A program made the position numbers and the translations under genes. A DNA stretch of 64,000 nucleotides from Paraburkholderia sejongensis (GTDB lineage: Bacteria; Pseudomonadota; Gammaproteobacteria; Burkholderiales; Burkholderiaceae). Location: contig NZ_JAJITD010000008.1 in the NCBI RefSeq assembly GCF_020880815.1, forward strand, positions 248,001-312,000, in the 5' to 3' direction. Under the pieces are notes generated by a model. The model saw nothing but the letters and a program-made list of their open reading frames with translations. It was not told the DNA's origin and searched no databases. Positions 8,562 through 16,094 of this stretch are shown piece by piece; position 1 is the stretch's first letter, and each line of letters starts with the position of its first letter.

Positions 8562-9917
8562 ATGAATCCCGCCACCCATATCGAACGCCTGCGCGCGAAG
8601 CTGCTCGGCAAGCCGCCCGTCGCCGGCGGCGCCGCGGCCGGTGACGACGCGCCCGCGCCCCGTCACAGCCCGGCGAAAGTCACGATAGGCCCCGAGCACT
8701 ACGACTTCGCGCGCTTTCCGGAGCTGCGCGAATACACCAACACGCGCTGGTATTACGACAAGCAGGGCTACGAGTGGAACATGTTCCGCGAGCACGTCGG
8801 GCTGGTCAGCGCTGAGGTCGAAGTGGCCGGCCGCAAGATGATCAATTTCTCTTCGTATAACTATCTGAACCTGTCGGGCGATCCGCGCGTGCAGGAAGCG
8901 GCGAAGCAGGCGATCGACAGCTACGGCACCTCGACCGGCTCGGGCCGGATCATCATGGGCGAGATCCCGGTGTTCGGCGAGTTCGAGCGCGAGCTGGCCG
9001 ACATGCTCGGCGTCGAGGACGCGGTGCTCGGCGTCAGCGGCTACGGCACCAACGTCGCGGCGATCGGCTATCTGGCGCGCAAGCAGGACCTCGTGCTGTA
9101 CGACGAGCTGGTCCACAACAGCATGCTGGTCGGCGCGAAACTGAGCGGCGCGCGCCGCTTCGCGTTCGCGCACAACGATGGCGACGCGCTCGAACGGCTG
9201 CTCGCCGAGCATCGCGGCAGCTACGAGCGGGTGCTGATCCTGACCGAAGGCGTGTTCAGCATGGACGGCGATATTCCCGATATCCCGCGGCTGATCGAGA
9301 TCAAGAAGCGCTATCACGCGCTGCTGATGGTCGACGAAGCGCATTCGATGGGCGTGATCGGCCCGCGCGGACGCGGCGTGGTCGATCACTTCGGGCTCGA
9401 CCCGGCCGACATCGACATTCATTACGCGTCGATGAGCAAGGCGTTCGCGACGGTCGGTGGCTATATCGCCGGGCGCCGCGAGCTGATCACGATGCTCAAG
9501 CACTACGCGCCGGGGCTCGGGCTCTATATCGCGTCGCCGATGCCGGCCAATGCCGCGGCCGGGCTCGCGGCGCTGCGCATCATGCGCGACGAGCCGCAGC
9601 GCGCGCGCCGCGTGCTGGAGAGCGCCGACTACTTCCGTGCGCAGGCGCGCGCGGCGGGTCTCGACACCGGCGTCAGCGAAGGCTCGGCGGTGATCCCGGT
9701 GATGCTGCCCGACGGCGAGAAAGCGCTGTGGATGGCCGCGCGGATGTTCGACAACAACATCTTCACGTTCCCGATGATCTTCCCGGTGGTACCGCGCGAC
9801 GCCGCGCGGCTGCGCTTTTTCATCAACGCCGCGCATACGCGCGAACAGATCGACCGCACGATCGCGCTGCTGGTCGAGCTGAAAGCCGCCGCGCCGGCGA
9901 GCAGGGGACTCTTTTGA
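8562..9917 (+). CDS. PLP-dependent alpha-oxoamine synthase (SPT/AONS family)
   Basis: A 451-residue enzyme of the family that condenses an acyl thioester with an amino acid, releasing CO2 (serine palmitoyltransferase, BioF, KBL). Visible motifs are Asp258 and His261 in VDEAHSMG, the PLP lysine Lys293 in YASMSKAFATVGG, and GTSTGSGR and SGYGTN in the N-terminal half. A roughly 50-residue Pro/Ala-rich leader precedes the fold. The frame is open further upstream, but ATG 8562 is chosen because AAGGAGA (8548-8554) precedes it at normal spacing. It follows the PKS by 43 bases, and the PKS lacks a thioesterase, so it is the likely chain-release enzyme, yielding a long-chain 2-amino-3-ketone. The amino acid (serine, alanine or glycine) cannot be told from sequence here. 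BioF function is unlikely given the PKS context and no other bio gene. Confidence 0.92.
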   Translation: MNPATHIERLRAKLLGKPPVAGGAAAGDDAPAPRHSPAKVTIGPEHYDFARFPELREYTNTRWYYDKQGYEWNMFREHVGLVSAEVEVAGRKMINFSSYNYLNLSGDPRVQEAAKQAIDSYGTSTGSGRIIMGEIPVFGEFERELADMLGVEDAVLGVSGYGTNVAAIGYLARKQDLVLYDELVHNSMLVGAKLSGARRFAFAHNDGDALERLLAEHRGSYERVLILTEGVFSMDGDIPDIPRLIEIKKRYHALLMVDEAHSMGVIGPRGRGVVDHFGLDPADIDIHYASMSKAFATVGGYIAGRRELITMLKHYAPGLGLYIASPMPANAAAGLAALRIMRDEPQRARRVLESADYFRAQARAAGLDTGVSEGSAVIPVMLPDGEKALWMAARMFDNNIFTFPMIFPVVPRDAARLRFFINAAHTREQIDRTIALLVELKAAAPASRGLF

Positions 9918-10933
9918 AACAGATCCGGATTGACGCCTTCGGGCCGCCGTCGCAGGTCGTGCGCTGCTGCGAGGTCGCCGCGCCCGGCGCGCCGGCCGCG
10001 TGGGAGGTGCTGGTCGACATCGACGCGTGCGCGGTGAATCTCGCCGATCTCGCGCGGATCGCCGGTCACTACGGCGAGCTGCCGAAGCTGCCGGCGACGC
10101 CCGGTCTCGAAGCGGTCGGGCGGATCGTCGAATGCGGCGCATCGGTCAGCGAACTCGCGCCCGGCGACCAGGTGATTCTGATGGCCAACGACAACTGGTG
10201 CCAGCGGCGCCGGCTGCCCGCGTCGCTGGTGTTCAAGGTTGGCGCGCCGCTCGATCCGCTGCAACTGGCGGGGCTGAAAGTCGGCGCGTGCAGCGCGCTC
10301 GAACTGGTGCGCCGCCAGGCCGCGCTCGCGCCCGGCGGCTGGCTGGTGCAGACCGCGCCGCTGTCCGCCGTCGGCCGCGCGGTGATGCAGATCGCGCGTC
10401 AAGACGGTCTGCGCACGCTCAATATCGTGCGCCGGCCCGAGGCGATCGCCGAGGTGCTGGCCGCGGGCGGCGACGTCGCGCTCGAAGACGGGCCCGAGCT
10501 CGTGAGGGCGGCGCGCGCGGCGGCGGGCAGCGCGCCGCTCACCGTCGCGTTCGACGCGGTCGGCGGCGACGGCGTCGCGCGGCTCGCGGCGCTGCTCGAC
10601 AGCGGCGGCACGATCGTCAACTACGGGATGTTGTCGGGCCGCCCGATTCAGCTCGATTGCGACGACGCGATCTTTCGCGGCATCGGCGTGAAGGGCTTCT
10701 GGCTCACCAGGCGGCTCGCGCGGATGACGCACGCGCAACGCGACGCGCTGCTCGCCGAGGCGGTCGAACTGGTGCGCGCGGGCGTATTGCGCAGCGAGGT
10801 CGCCGCGACCTATCCGCTCGATGCGATCGGCAAGGCGCTGCGCGAGGCCGCGCAGCCGGTGCGGCCGGGCAAGGTTTATCTGTTGCCGAACGGGGAGCCG
10901 GGCGCGATTGGCGCCGGCGGCTCCGCGCGCTGA
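9914..10933 (+). CDS. MDR-family 2-enoyl thioester reductase (MECR/Etr1-like), candidate trans-acting ER
   Basis: A 339-residue medium-chain dehydrogenase/reductase without catalytic zinc ligands. The nucleotide-binding segment TAPLSAVGRAVMQIAR followed by LRTLNIVRR matches the pattern of mitochondrial enoyl reductases (MECR/Etr1: NAANSxVGxxVIQxA then TINVVR). Tyr53 in GHYGELPKLP lies where that family has its catalytic Tyr. TTG 9914 is the likely start: it overlaps the stop of the oxoamine synthase as TTGA and has AGGGGA (9903-9908) before it, so the genes are coupled. In this context it probably supplies the enoyl reduction that the PKS's degenerate ER cannot do, as the stand-alone MDR protein LovC does for LovB. 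An alternative is reduction of the 3-keto product, but that is usually an SDR reaction. Confidence 0.8.
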   Translation: MKQIRIDAFGPPSQVVRCCEVAAPGAPAAWEVLVDIDACAVNLADLARIAGHYGELPKLPATPGLEAVGRIVECGASVSELAPGDQVILMANDNWCQRRRLPASLVFKVGAPLDPLQLAGLKVGACSALELVRRQAALAPGGWLVQTAPLSAVGRAVMQIARQDGLRTLNIVRRPEAIAEVLAAGGDVALEDGPELVRAARAAAGSAPLTVAFDAVGGDGVARLAALLDSGGTIVNYGMLSGRPIQLDCDDAIFRGIGVKGFWLTRRLARMTHAQRDALLAEAVELVRAGVLRSEVAATYPLDAIGKALREAAQPVRPGKVYLLPNGEPGAIGAGGSAR

Positions 10934-10972
10934 TGCAAGCTGCCGCGCCATCTAAAAATCATCAGGATATCT

Positions 10973-11749
10973 ATGAGAATCGATTCGCAGGAAGCCGCGG
11001 CGCCTGACGCGGAAAGCGCGCCGTTGGCGTCGTTTGCGCCGCCGGCCTCGCTCGCGCCGCGGGGAACACCGCAGAGCACGCCGGTGGTGCGCCTGAAAGG
11101 CGTTAGCCGCAGCTACGGCCAAACGCAGGCGCTGGCCAATCTCAATCTCGACGTGCCGGCGGGCGAGATGCTCGCGATCGTCGGGCCGTCCGGCAGCGGC
11201 AAGACCACGCTGCTCAATCTGATCGGCCTGCTCGACAAGCCTTCGACCGGCGAGATCGAAGTGCAGGGCGAGCCGACTTCGCGCCTCACGCCGACCGGCT
11301 ACGCGCGGCGCCGCCAGGCGCTGATCGGCTTCGTGTTCCAGAGCTACAACCTGATCCCGGTGCTGAGCGCGCTCGACAACGTGCTGCTGCCGCTGCGTCT
11401 TGCCGGCCGCACGAATGCCGCGCAAAGCGCGCGTGCCCGCGAGTTGCTCGACGAAGTCGGCCTCGCCGGTCATCACCACAAGCGCCCCGAGCAGATGAGC
11501 GGCGGCCAGCGTCAGCGCGTCGCGATCGCGCGCGCGCTGATCGGCGAGCCGCAACTGGTGATCGCCGACGAACCGACCGCGAGCCTCGACAGCGACAACA
11601 CCCACGCGGCGATGCAGCTGTTCCAGCGTCTGAATCGCACGCACGGCGTGACCTTCGTGTTCTCGACGCACGACGAGCGGGCGCTGCGTTATATGACCCG
11701 TTGCTTGCGGCTATGCGACGGCCGGCTTCCCGCAGGAGATTCCCACTGA
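10973..11749 (+). CDS. LolD/MacB-type ABC transporter ATPase
   Basis: A 258-residue nucleotide-binding subunit with Walker A GPSGSGKTT near residue 72, signature MSGGQRQRVAIARAL, Walker B LVIADEPTASLD and the switch His in FSTHDERAL. The order of motifs and the phrase LDSDNTHA fit the LolD/MacB/FtsE clan, which powers type VII-fold permeases moving lipids or lipoproteins, not transmembrane substrate channels. About 35 residues of low-complexity Ala/Pro precede the domain. It lies 39 bases after the enoyl reductase gene and its stop overlaps the permease ATG. It is predicted to pair with the FtsX-like permease for product export. Confidence 0.88.
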   Translation: MRIDSQEAAAPDAESAPLASFAPPASLAPRGTPQSTPVVRLKGVSRSYGQTQALANLNLDVPAGEMLAIVGPSGSGKTTLLNLIGLLDKPSTGEIEVQGEPTSRLTPTGYARRRQALIGFVFQSYNLIPVLSALDNVLLPLRLAGRTNAAQSARARELLDEVGLAGHHHKRPEQMSGGQRQRVAIARALIGEPQLVIADEPTASLDSDNTHAAMQLFQRLNRTHGVTFVFSTHDERALRYMTRCLRLCDGRLPAGDSH

Positions 11750-12975
11750 TGCATGCGCTGCTTCTCGCACTCAAAAATGTATTTCGCAATCGCCGCCGCA
11801 GCTTCGTCACGCTCGCGGCGATCGCGTTCGGCCTGACCGCGATCAATCTGTTCAGCGGCTATATCTCGAACGTCTATGCCGGGCTCGAACAGCAGGCGGT
11901 GATGGGCGAACGTCTCGGACACCTGACGATCTTCCGGCGCGGCTTCCTGCTCGAAGGCAAGCTCAATCCGAAGCGCTATCTGTTCACGCCCGACGACACC
12001 CGCAAGATCGAAGCGCTGATTCATCGCGAGCCCGGCGTGAAACTGATCTCGCCGCGCCTGTCGCTCAATGGGCTGATCTCGAACGGCGAGGCGTCGACGA
12101 TCTTTATCGGCGAAGGGATCGTGCCGCGGCATAACGACCTGCTCGGCGCGGGCGGCACCGACGATTCGGGCGGCCGGCTCGATGCGAAACACGACGCGGG
12201 CGTCGCGGTGTCGTCGGATCTCGCGAAGCTGCTGAACCTGAAGAAGGGCGATACGTTCAGCCTGCTCGCATCGACGCTCGACGGGCAGGCGAACGCGGTG
12301 GACGCGGACGTCGTCGACATCTTCAACACAGGCAGCGCCGGCACCAACGACAAGTACGTGCTGACCACCCTCGCGCTCGCGCAGTCGTTGATGAACACCG
12401 GCTCGGTCGAACGGCTGGTCGTGCTGCTCGACGACGCGGCGCTCACCGACCGCGTGCGGCTCGACCTCGCGCGGCAACTGCGCGACGCGGGCTTCGACGT
12501 CGAAATCAAAACGTGGAAGGAGCTGTCCAGCTTCTACAGCCAGGTCCGCCAGCTGTTCGACATGATCTTCTCGTTCATCGCCAGCATCGTGCTGGTGATC
12601 TCGGCGATGAGCGTGGCCAACACGATGTCGATGGCGGTGGTCGAACGCACTCGCGAAATCGGCACGCTGCGCGCGCTCGGCCTGACCAATGCGGGCGTGG
12701 TGCGGCTGTTCTCGCTCGAAGGGCTGTGGATCGCGCTGCTCGGCTGCGCGGCCGGCTTCGCGATCACGGTGCTCGCGGCGCTCGCGATCAACGCGTCGGG
12801 GATCGGCTACGTGCCGCCCAATTCGTCGTATCGCGTGCTGCTGCAGGTCGATCTCGACTGGCCGCGGATGCTGCTGATCGCGCTCGCGGTGAGCTTTTTC
12901 GCGGTGCTGTGCGCGGCGTGGCCCGCGTATCGCGCGACCCGCATCGAAGTGGTCGACGCGCTGAGTTTCGTCTGA
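11749..12975 (+). CDS. FtsX/LolC-like ABC permease
   Basis: A 408-residue permease. One membrane helix lies near residues 18-40, then a large periplasmic domain (about 45-270), then three C-terminal helices (FSFIASIVLVISAMSVANT, WIALLGCAAGFAITVLAAL, LLIALAVSFFAVLCAAWPAY). This is the 1+3 topology of MacB/LolC/LolE. The cytoplasmic VVERTREIGTLRALG between helices 2 and 3 is the family's conserved coupling segment. ATG 11749 overlaps the ATPase stop (TGATG) and is preceded by AGGAG. Only one permease gene exists, so a homodimer is expected, unlike LolC+LolE. There is no MacA-like adaptor; the partner appears to be the following LolA-like protein. Confidence 0.88.
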   Translation: MHALLLALKNVFRNRRRSFVTLAAIAFGLTAINLFSGYISNVYAGLEQQAVMGERLGHLTIFRRGFLLEGKLNPKRYLFTPDDTRKIEALIHREPGVKLISPRLSLNGLISNGEASTIFIGEGIVPRHNDLLGAGGTDDSGGRLDAKHDAGVAVSSDLAKLLNLKKGDTFSLLASTLDGQANAVDADVVDIFNTGSAGTNDKYVLTTLALAQSLMNTGSVERLVVLLDDAALTDRVRLDLARQLRDAGFDVEIKTWKELSSFYSQVRQLFDMIFSFIASIVLVISAMSVANTMSMAVVERTREIGTLRALGLTNAGVVRLFSLEGLWIALLGCAAGFAITVLAALAINASGIGYVPPNSSYRVLLQVDLDWPRMLLIALAVSFFAVLCAAWPAYRATRIEVVDALSFV

Positions 12976-13018
12976 GCGTCGATCGATGTTTCCCATCTCC
13001 TTGTCAGGTACCCATACG

Positions 13019-13789
13019 ATGCAGCGTTTGAAAGCAGTGTTTTTTCTCGGCATGTCGCTGCTCGCGAGCGGCGCGGCAGTGCCGCTTCGCGCGGCCGCGG
13101 CCGACCAGCCGAATCCGACCGAAATCGTCGCGGCGAGCGACCGCGCGCGCGGCGGCGGGCTGGACGGCGTGCAATGGACGATCGATATCACCGGCCAGGA
13201 CTCCGGCGGCCCGATCGACAAGCGGACCTACGTGGTGCGCGCGAGCGGCGACGACAGCCTCGCGCAGGCCACCTATCCGCCGCGCGAAGCCGGCAGCCGC
13301 CTGCTGCAGAACGGCCGCAGCATGTGGTTCGGCAAAGCGACGCTGACCAAGCCGGTGTCGATCTCGACCCGGCAGAAGATGGTGGGCCCGGCGTCGAACG
13401 GCGATATCGCATCGACCAACTATGCGAAGGACTACGACGCGACGATCCTGCGCACCGAGCCGGTGAACGGCGAGGACGCGTACGTGATCAATCTGGTCGC
13501 GAAGAGCCGCTTCGTCACCTACGACCGGATCGTCTATTACGTGTCGGTCGCGCGCCGCGTGCCGCTGAAGGCCGAGTTCTACACGGTGTCGGGCAAGCTG
13601 TTCAAGACCGCGCAGTTCGAGATCGGCAATAAGCTGCAGATCGACGGCAGCACGCAGCCGTTCGTCAGCAAGATGAGCATCCAGGACACGATCGATCGCT
13701 CGAACTACTCGGTGCTGCAGTATTCGGACGTGAAGACGAAGAAGTTCGCCGCCGACACGTTCAATCTCGATGCGCTCAATCGTCCGTGA
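13019..13789 (+). CDS. LolA-like outer-membrane lipoprotein-sorting family protein
   Basis: A 256-residue periplasmic protein. ATG 13019 gives a clean signal peptide (VFFLGMSLLASGAAVPLRAAA); an in-frame ATG at 12986 would add 11 residues. The mature part has the beta-rich pattern of the LolA-like family (as I recall, PF17131, annotated outer membrane lipoprotein-sorting protein): WTIDITGQ early, a middle RQKMVGPASNGDIASTNYAK, and YVSVARRVPLKAEFYTVSGK, the segment that usually reads SG-LLK. Such proteins form a half-barrel with a hydrophobic cavity. It follows the permease by 43 bases. The inferred role is to carry the lipid extracted by the ABC pair across the periplasm. Confidence 0.8.
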   Translation: MQRLKAVFFLGMSLLASGAAVPLRAAAADQPNPTEIVAASDRARGGGLDGVQWTIDITGQDSGGPIDKRTYVVRASGDDSLAQATYPPREAGSRLLQNGRSMWFGKATLTKPVSISTRQKMVGPASNGDIASTNYAKDYDATILRTEPVNGEDAYVINLVAKSRFVTYDRIVYYVSVARRVPLKAEFYTVSGKLFKTAQFEIGNKLQIDGSTQPFVSKMSIQDTIDRSNYSVLQYSDVKTKKFAADTFNLDALNRP

Positions 13790-13807
13790 CGGCGGGTTAG
13801 CGAGGTG

Positions 13808-15178
13808 ATGCGTCGAAACGAACGGGGCCGGGCGGGCCGAGCGCCCGGCGTGCCCAACGTGCCCGGCGTGTCCGCGAGGCTGCGTCTGCGCACGCTGCCG
13901 CTGGCGCTGCTCGGTTGGGCCGCGGCAGCGGGTACCGCATGGGCCGACGACGGTCAGGACGACATATCGAACTGGTTGTCGTTCGACTACAACATTCAGG
14001 CGCTCGGCTACGGCACCGCGACCGTGCTGAACCGCGAGTCGCTCGCCAATCCGGACAACCGGATCGCGCAAGTGCCGCAATTAAAGGGGGAAGTCGATCC
14101 GCGCGTCGATCTGACGCTGAAGGCCGGGCCGTGTTACGCGCAGCTCAAACCGCGCGGTTTTTTTGTCTGGCAGGGCAGCACGCCCGGCGAGAATCCGCGC
14201 AGCTCGACCGACGCGTATCTGAACGAAGGGCGGCTGTCGTGCCGGCTGCGTGGGGTGACCGCCGAAGTGGGGCGCGGCGTGCTGCTGTGGGGCAGCTCGA
14301 TCCTGCTGTCGCCGAGCAATCCGTTTTTCGCCGAGACCGGCAAGACCAATCCGGTCAACGAAATGCTCGGCCGCGATTTCGCGCGGCTCGCCGCGCAGTT
14401 GTCGCCCGCATGGAGCGTCGAAGCGATCGGCAACTTCCACGTCGATACGCGCGATACGACCAAAGCGTATTTCTCGCCGGTGACCGCGCTGAAAGTGAAC
14501 TGGACCGGCGACGCGGCGAGCGCGAGCGCGCTCGTCTCGCATCGCGACGACGGCGTGAACCGGCTCGGCGCGTACGGCACGTGGACCGTGTCGGACGCGT
14601 TGCTGCTGTACGGCGACGCCTCGCTCGGCCAGGGCCGCAGTGCGCTCTTCGCGGTGCCGCAGACCGGCGCGCCGGCGGGCTGGACGTTCGCGCAGAACCA
14701 GACGCGCGACAAGTCGCTGCGCGCGAGCGCGCTGTTCGGCGCGAGCTATACGGTGCCGTCCGGCTGGACCGGGACGTTGGAGCTGCTGTACAACGGCGAC
14801 GGTTATTCGAGCGGCGAGCGGCGCGCGTATCAGTCGGCAATCCAGGCCGCGAACGGCGCGCTCGCGATGGGCAACGTCGCGGCGGCCGGCGTGCTGGGGC
14901 AGGCGCTCAATCCGCAGCAGAGTCTGCTCGGGCGCCGCTACGCGCTGCTGCAAGTGGGCCGCACCGATCTGTTCAACAAGCTCGACGTGACGCTGCGTTA
15001 CTCCCAGGCGTTCGATGCGCCGCGCGGCGGCAACGCGGCGCTGTCGTTGAACTACAAGGTCACGCCGAACGCGGAGCTGTTCGCGTTCGCGCAGTGGAAC
15101 GTCGGCAATTCGCAGTCGGAGTTCGTGCAGGTCGCGCGCTTTTCGCTGATGAGCGGCCTGCACTACTACTGGAAGTGA
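13808..15178 (+). CDS. Putative outer-membrane beta-barrel protein ending the PKS cluster
   Basis: A 456-residue exported protein that I cannot assign to a named family with confidence. A signal peptide (LPLALLGWAAAAGTAWA) is followed by alternating amphipathic segments rich in Tyr/Trp/Gly and a C-terminal aromatic end (LHYYWK), as in outer-membrane barrels. The phrase RGVLLWGSSILLSPSNPFF resembles the WG...NP signature of DUF1302-type barrels found next to lipid exporters. The start is uncertain: GTG 13805 and ATG 13808 have GAGG too close, and GTGs around 13850-13868 would remove an odd Arg/Gly/Pro-rich stretch. By position it is the likely outer-membrane receiver or insertion factor for the cluster's product. 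Confidence 0.7.
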   Translation: MRRNERGRAGRAPGVPNVPGVSARLRLRTLPLALLGWAAAAGTAWADDGQDDISNWLSFDYNIQALGYGTATVLNRESLANPDNRIAQVPQLKGEVDPRVDLTLKAGPCYAQLKPRGFFVWQGSTPGENPRSSTDAYLNEGRLSCRLRGVTAEVGRGVLLWGSSILLSPSNPFFAETGKTNPVNEMLGRDFARLAAQLSPAWSVEAIGNFHVDTRDTTKAYFSPVTALKVNWTGDAASASALVSHRDDGVNRLGAYGTWTVSDALLLYGDASLGQGRSALFAVPQTGAPAGWTFAQNQTRDKSLRASALFGASYTVPSGWTGTLELLYNGDGYSSGERRAYQSAIQAANGALAMGNVAAAGVLGQALNPQQSLLGRRYALLQVGRTDLFNKLDVTLRYSQAFDAPRGGNAALSLNYKVTPNAELFAFAQWNVGNSQSEFVQVARFSLMSGLHYYWK

Positions 15179-15537
15179 CCGGCGGGGGGCACGCGCTCGC
15201 GGGGTGGATTTCACGATGGGTGGGTGATCTGATGACTTAAGGGAAGTTAGCCGAACGTTGATGTTATTTAGAAAATGAAAATGTTCGTCTTGAGATAGTG
15301 TCGCGAGAGGGGCGAGCGGGTGAAGGAGAGCGCGGAAGAGGGGAAAGCGCCCGACCCGCCGGCAGGTAGGCCATGCCGGTGCGGCGGATTTGCGCGGTCG
15401 GCTGGCCGATGTAACCAGACGTTACCCAGCGTCCGGAGCGGCGATCTTCCGCATCAGTTATTACAAAGTTGAAATACGCGCGATGCTGCGTTGCGCTATA
15501 TTTCCGCCAACAAAACGTTCCTACCAAGGGTGAATCC
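15179..15537. other. Intergenic region after the PKS cluster
   Basis: No gene seen. The first part is GC-rich with no convincing T-tailed terminator for the cluster. The region 15240-15300 is AT-rich. Just before the next gene TTGAAA (15469) and TATATT (15497) occur but at 22-base spacing, so I do not call a promoter. Confidence 0.5.
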
Positions 15538-15885
15538 ATGAAGTCCGCTCGTGTTGTTCCGCTTCTGCTCGGGGTGTTGACGTTGGCTGCATCGGGGGCC
15601 GCGATGGCCGCGGGGCTGAACGTCGGCGTCAATATTGGTATTCCCGCGCCGGTCTACGTCGCCCCGGCGCCGGTCTACGCACCGCCGCCTCCGCCCCCGC
15701 CGCCGGTCGTCTATCAGCCCGCGCCGGTCTACTACGGTGGTCCGCAGGTCGTGATCGGCTGGCACGGCGACCGTTACTGGGACGGCCGTCGCTACTGGGA
15801 TCGTGACGACTGGTATCGCCATCATCCGCACGGTCGCGGCGACTATGCGCGCGACCACTACGACCACCGCCACGGCTGGCACTGA
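15538..15885 (+). CDS. Small secreted Pro/Tyr/His-rich protein
   Basis: A 115-residue protein. The signal peptide is KSARVVPLLLGVLTLAASG ending at AMA, followed by a mature Val/Pro-rich half (APVYVAPAPVYAPPPPPP) and a Trp/Arg/Asp/His-rich tail (WHGDRYWDGRRYWDRDDWY, then HDHRHG-like). Proteins of this build (YXWHG-type, often annotated as hypothetical exported or PXPV repeat family) are common in Burkholderiaceae; function is unknown. ATG 15538 is chosen over upstream in-frame codons because AAGGGTG precedes it and a signal peptide starts directly. The His/Asp-rich tail could bind metal. It is monocistronic, with its own terminator right after. Confidence 0.75.
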   Translation: MKSARVVPLLLGVLTLAASGAAMAAGLNVGVNIGIPAPVYVAPAPVYAPPPPPPPPVVYQPAPVYYGGPQVVIGWHGDRYWDGRRYWDRDDWYRHHPHGRGDYARDHYDHRHGWH

Positions 15886-15924
15886 GTCGCGCGGCTGGCG
15901 GCTTCGAGTCGCGCTGCAATAAGG

Positions 15925-15954
15925 AACCGCCCGCGAGGGCGGTTTTTGTTTTTG
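15925..15954 (+). terminator. Rho-independent terminator
   Basis: Perfect 8-bp stem AACCGCCC (15925-15932) / GGGCGGTT (15937-15944), GCGA loop, then a T-rich tail TTTTTGTTTTT. Confidence 0.85.
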
Positions 15955-16094
15955 GGCCGGCGGTTTTGCCGTGGCGCGCATCACGTCGCGGCGAGGAGCG
16001 AAAGGAGCGGAAGGGGGCGGGAACGGACGGGAATACGTAGATTAATTGGGTAGAATCGCTCCCAACGCCACTGCCCACTTCCCAGCACGACTCT

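Noticed and set aside
2090..8611. A 2173-codon open frame antisense to the PKS
   Set aside because: Its translation is Arg/Ala/His-rich low-quality sequence with no domain; long antisense frames arise from GC3 bias. The PKS on the plus strand has all catalytic motifs.
8562..9917. Biotin synthesis (BioF) as the role of the oxoamine synthase
   Set aside because: No other bio gene is present; the gene is embedded in a PKS operon and carries a long N-terminal extension.
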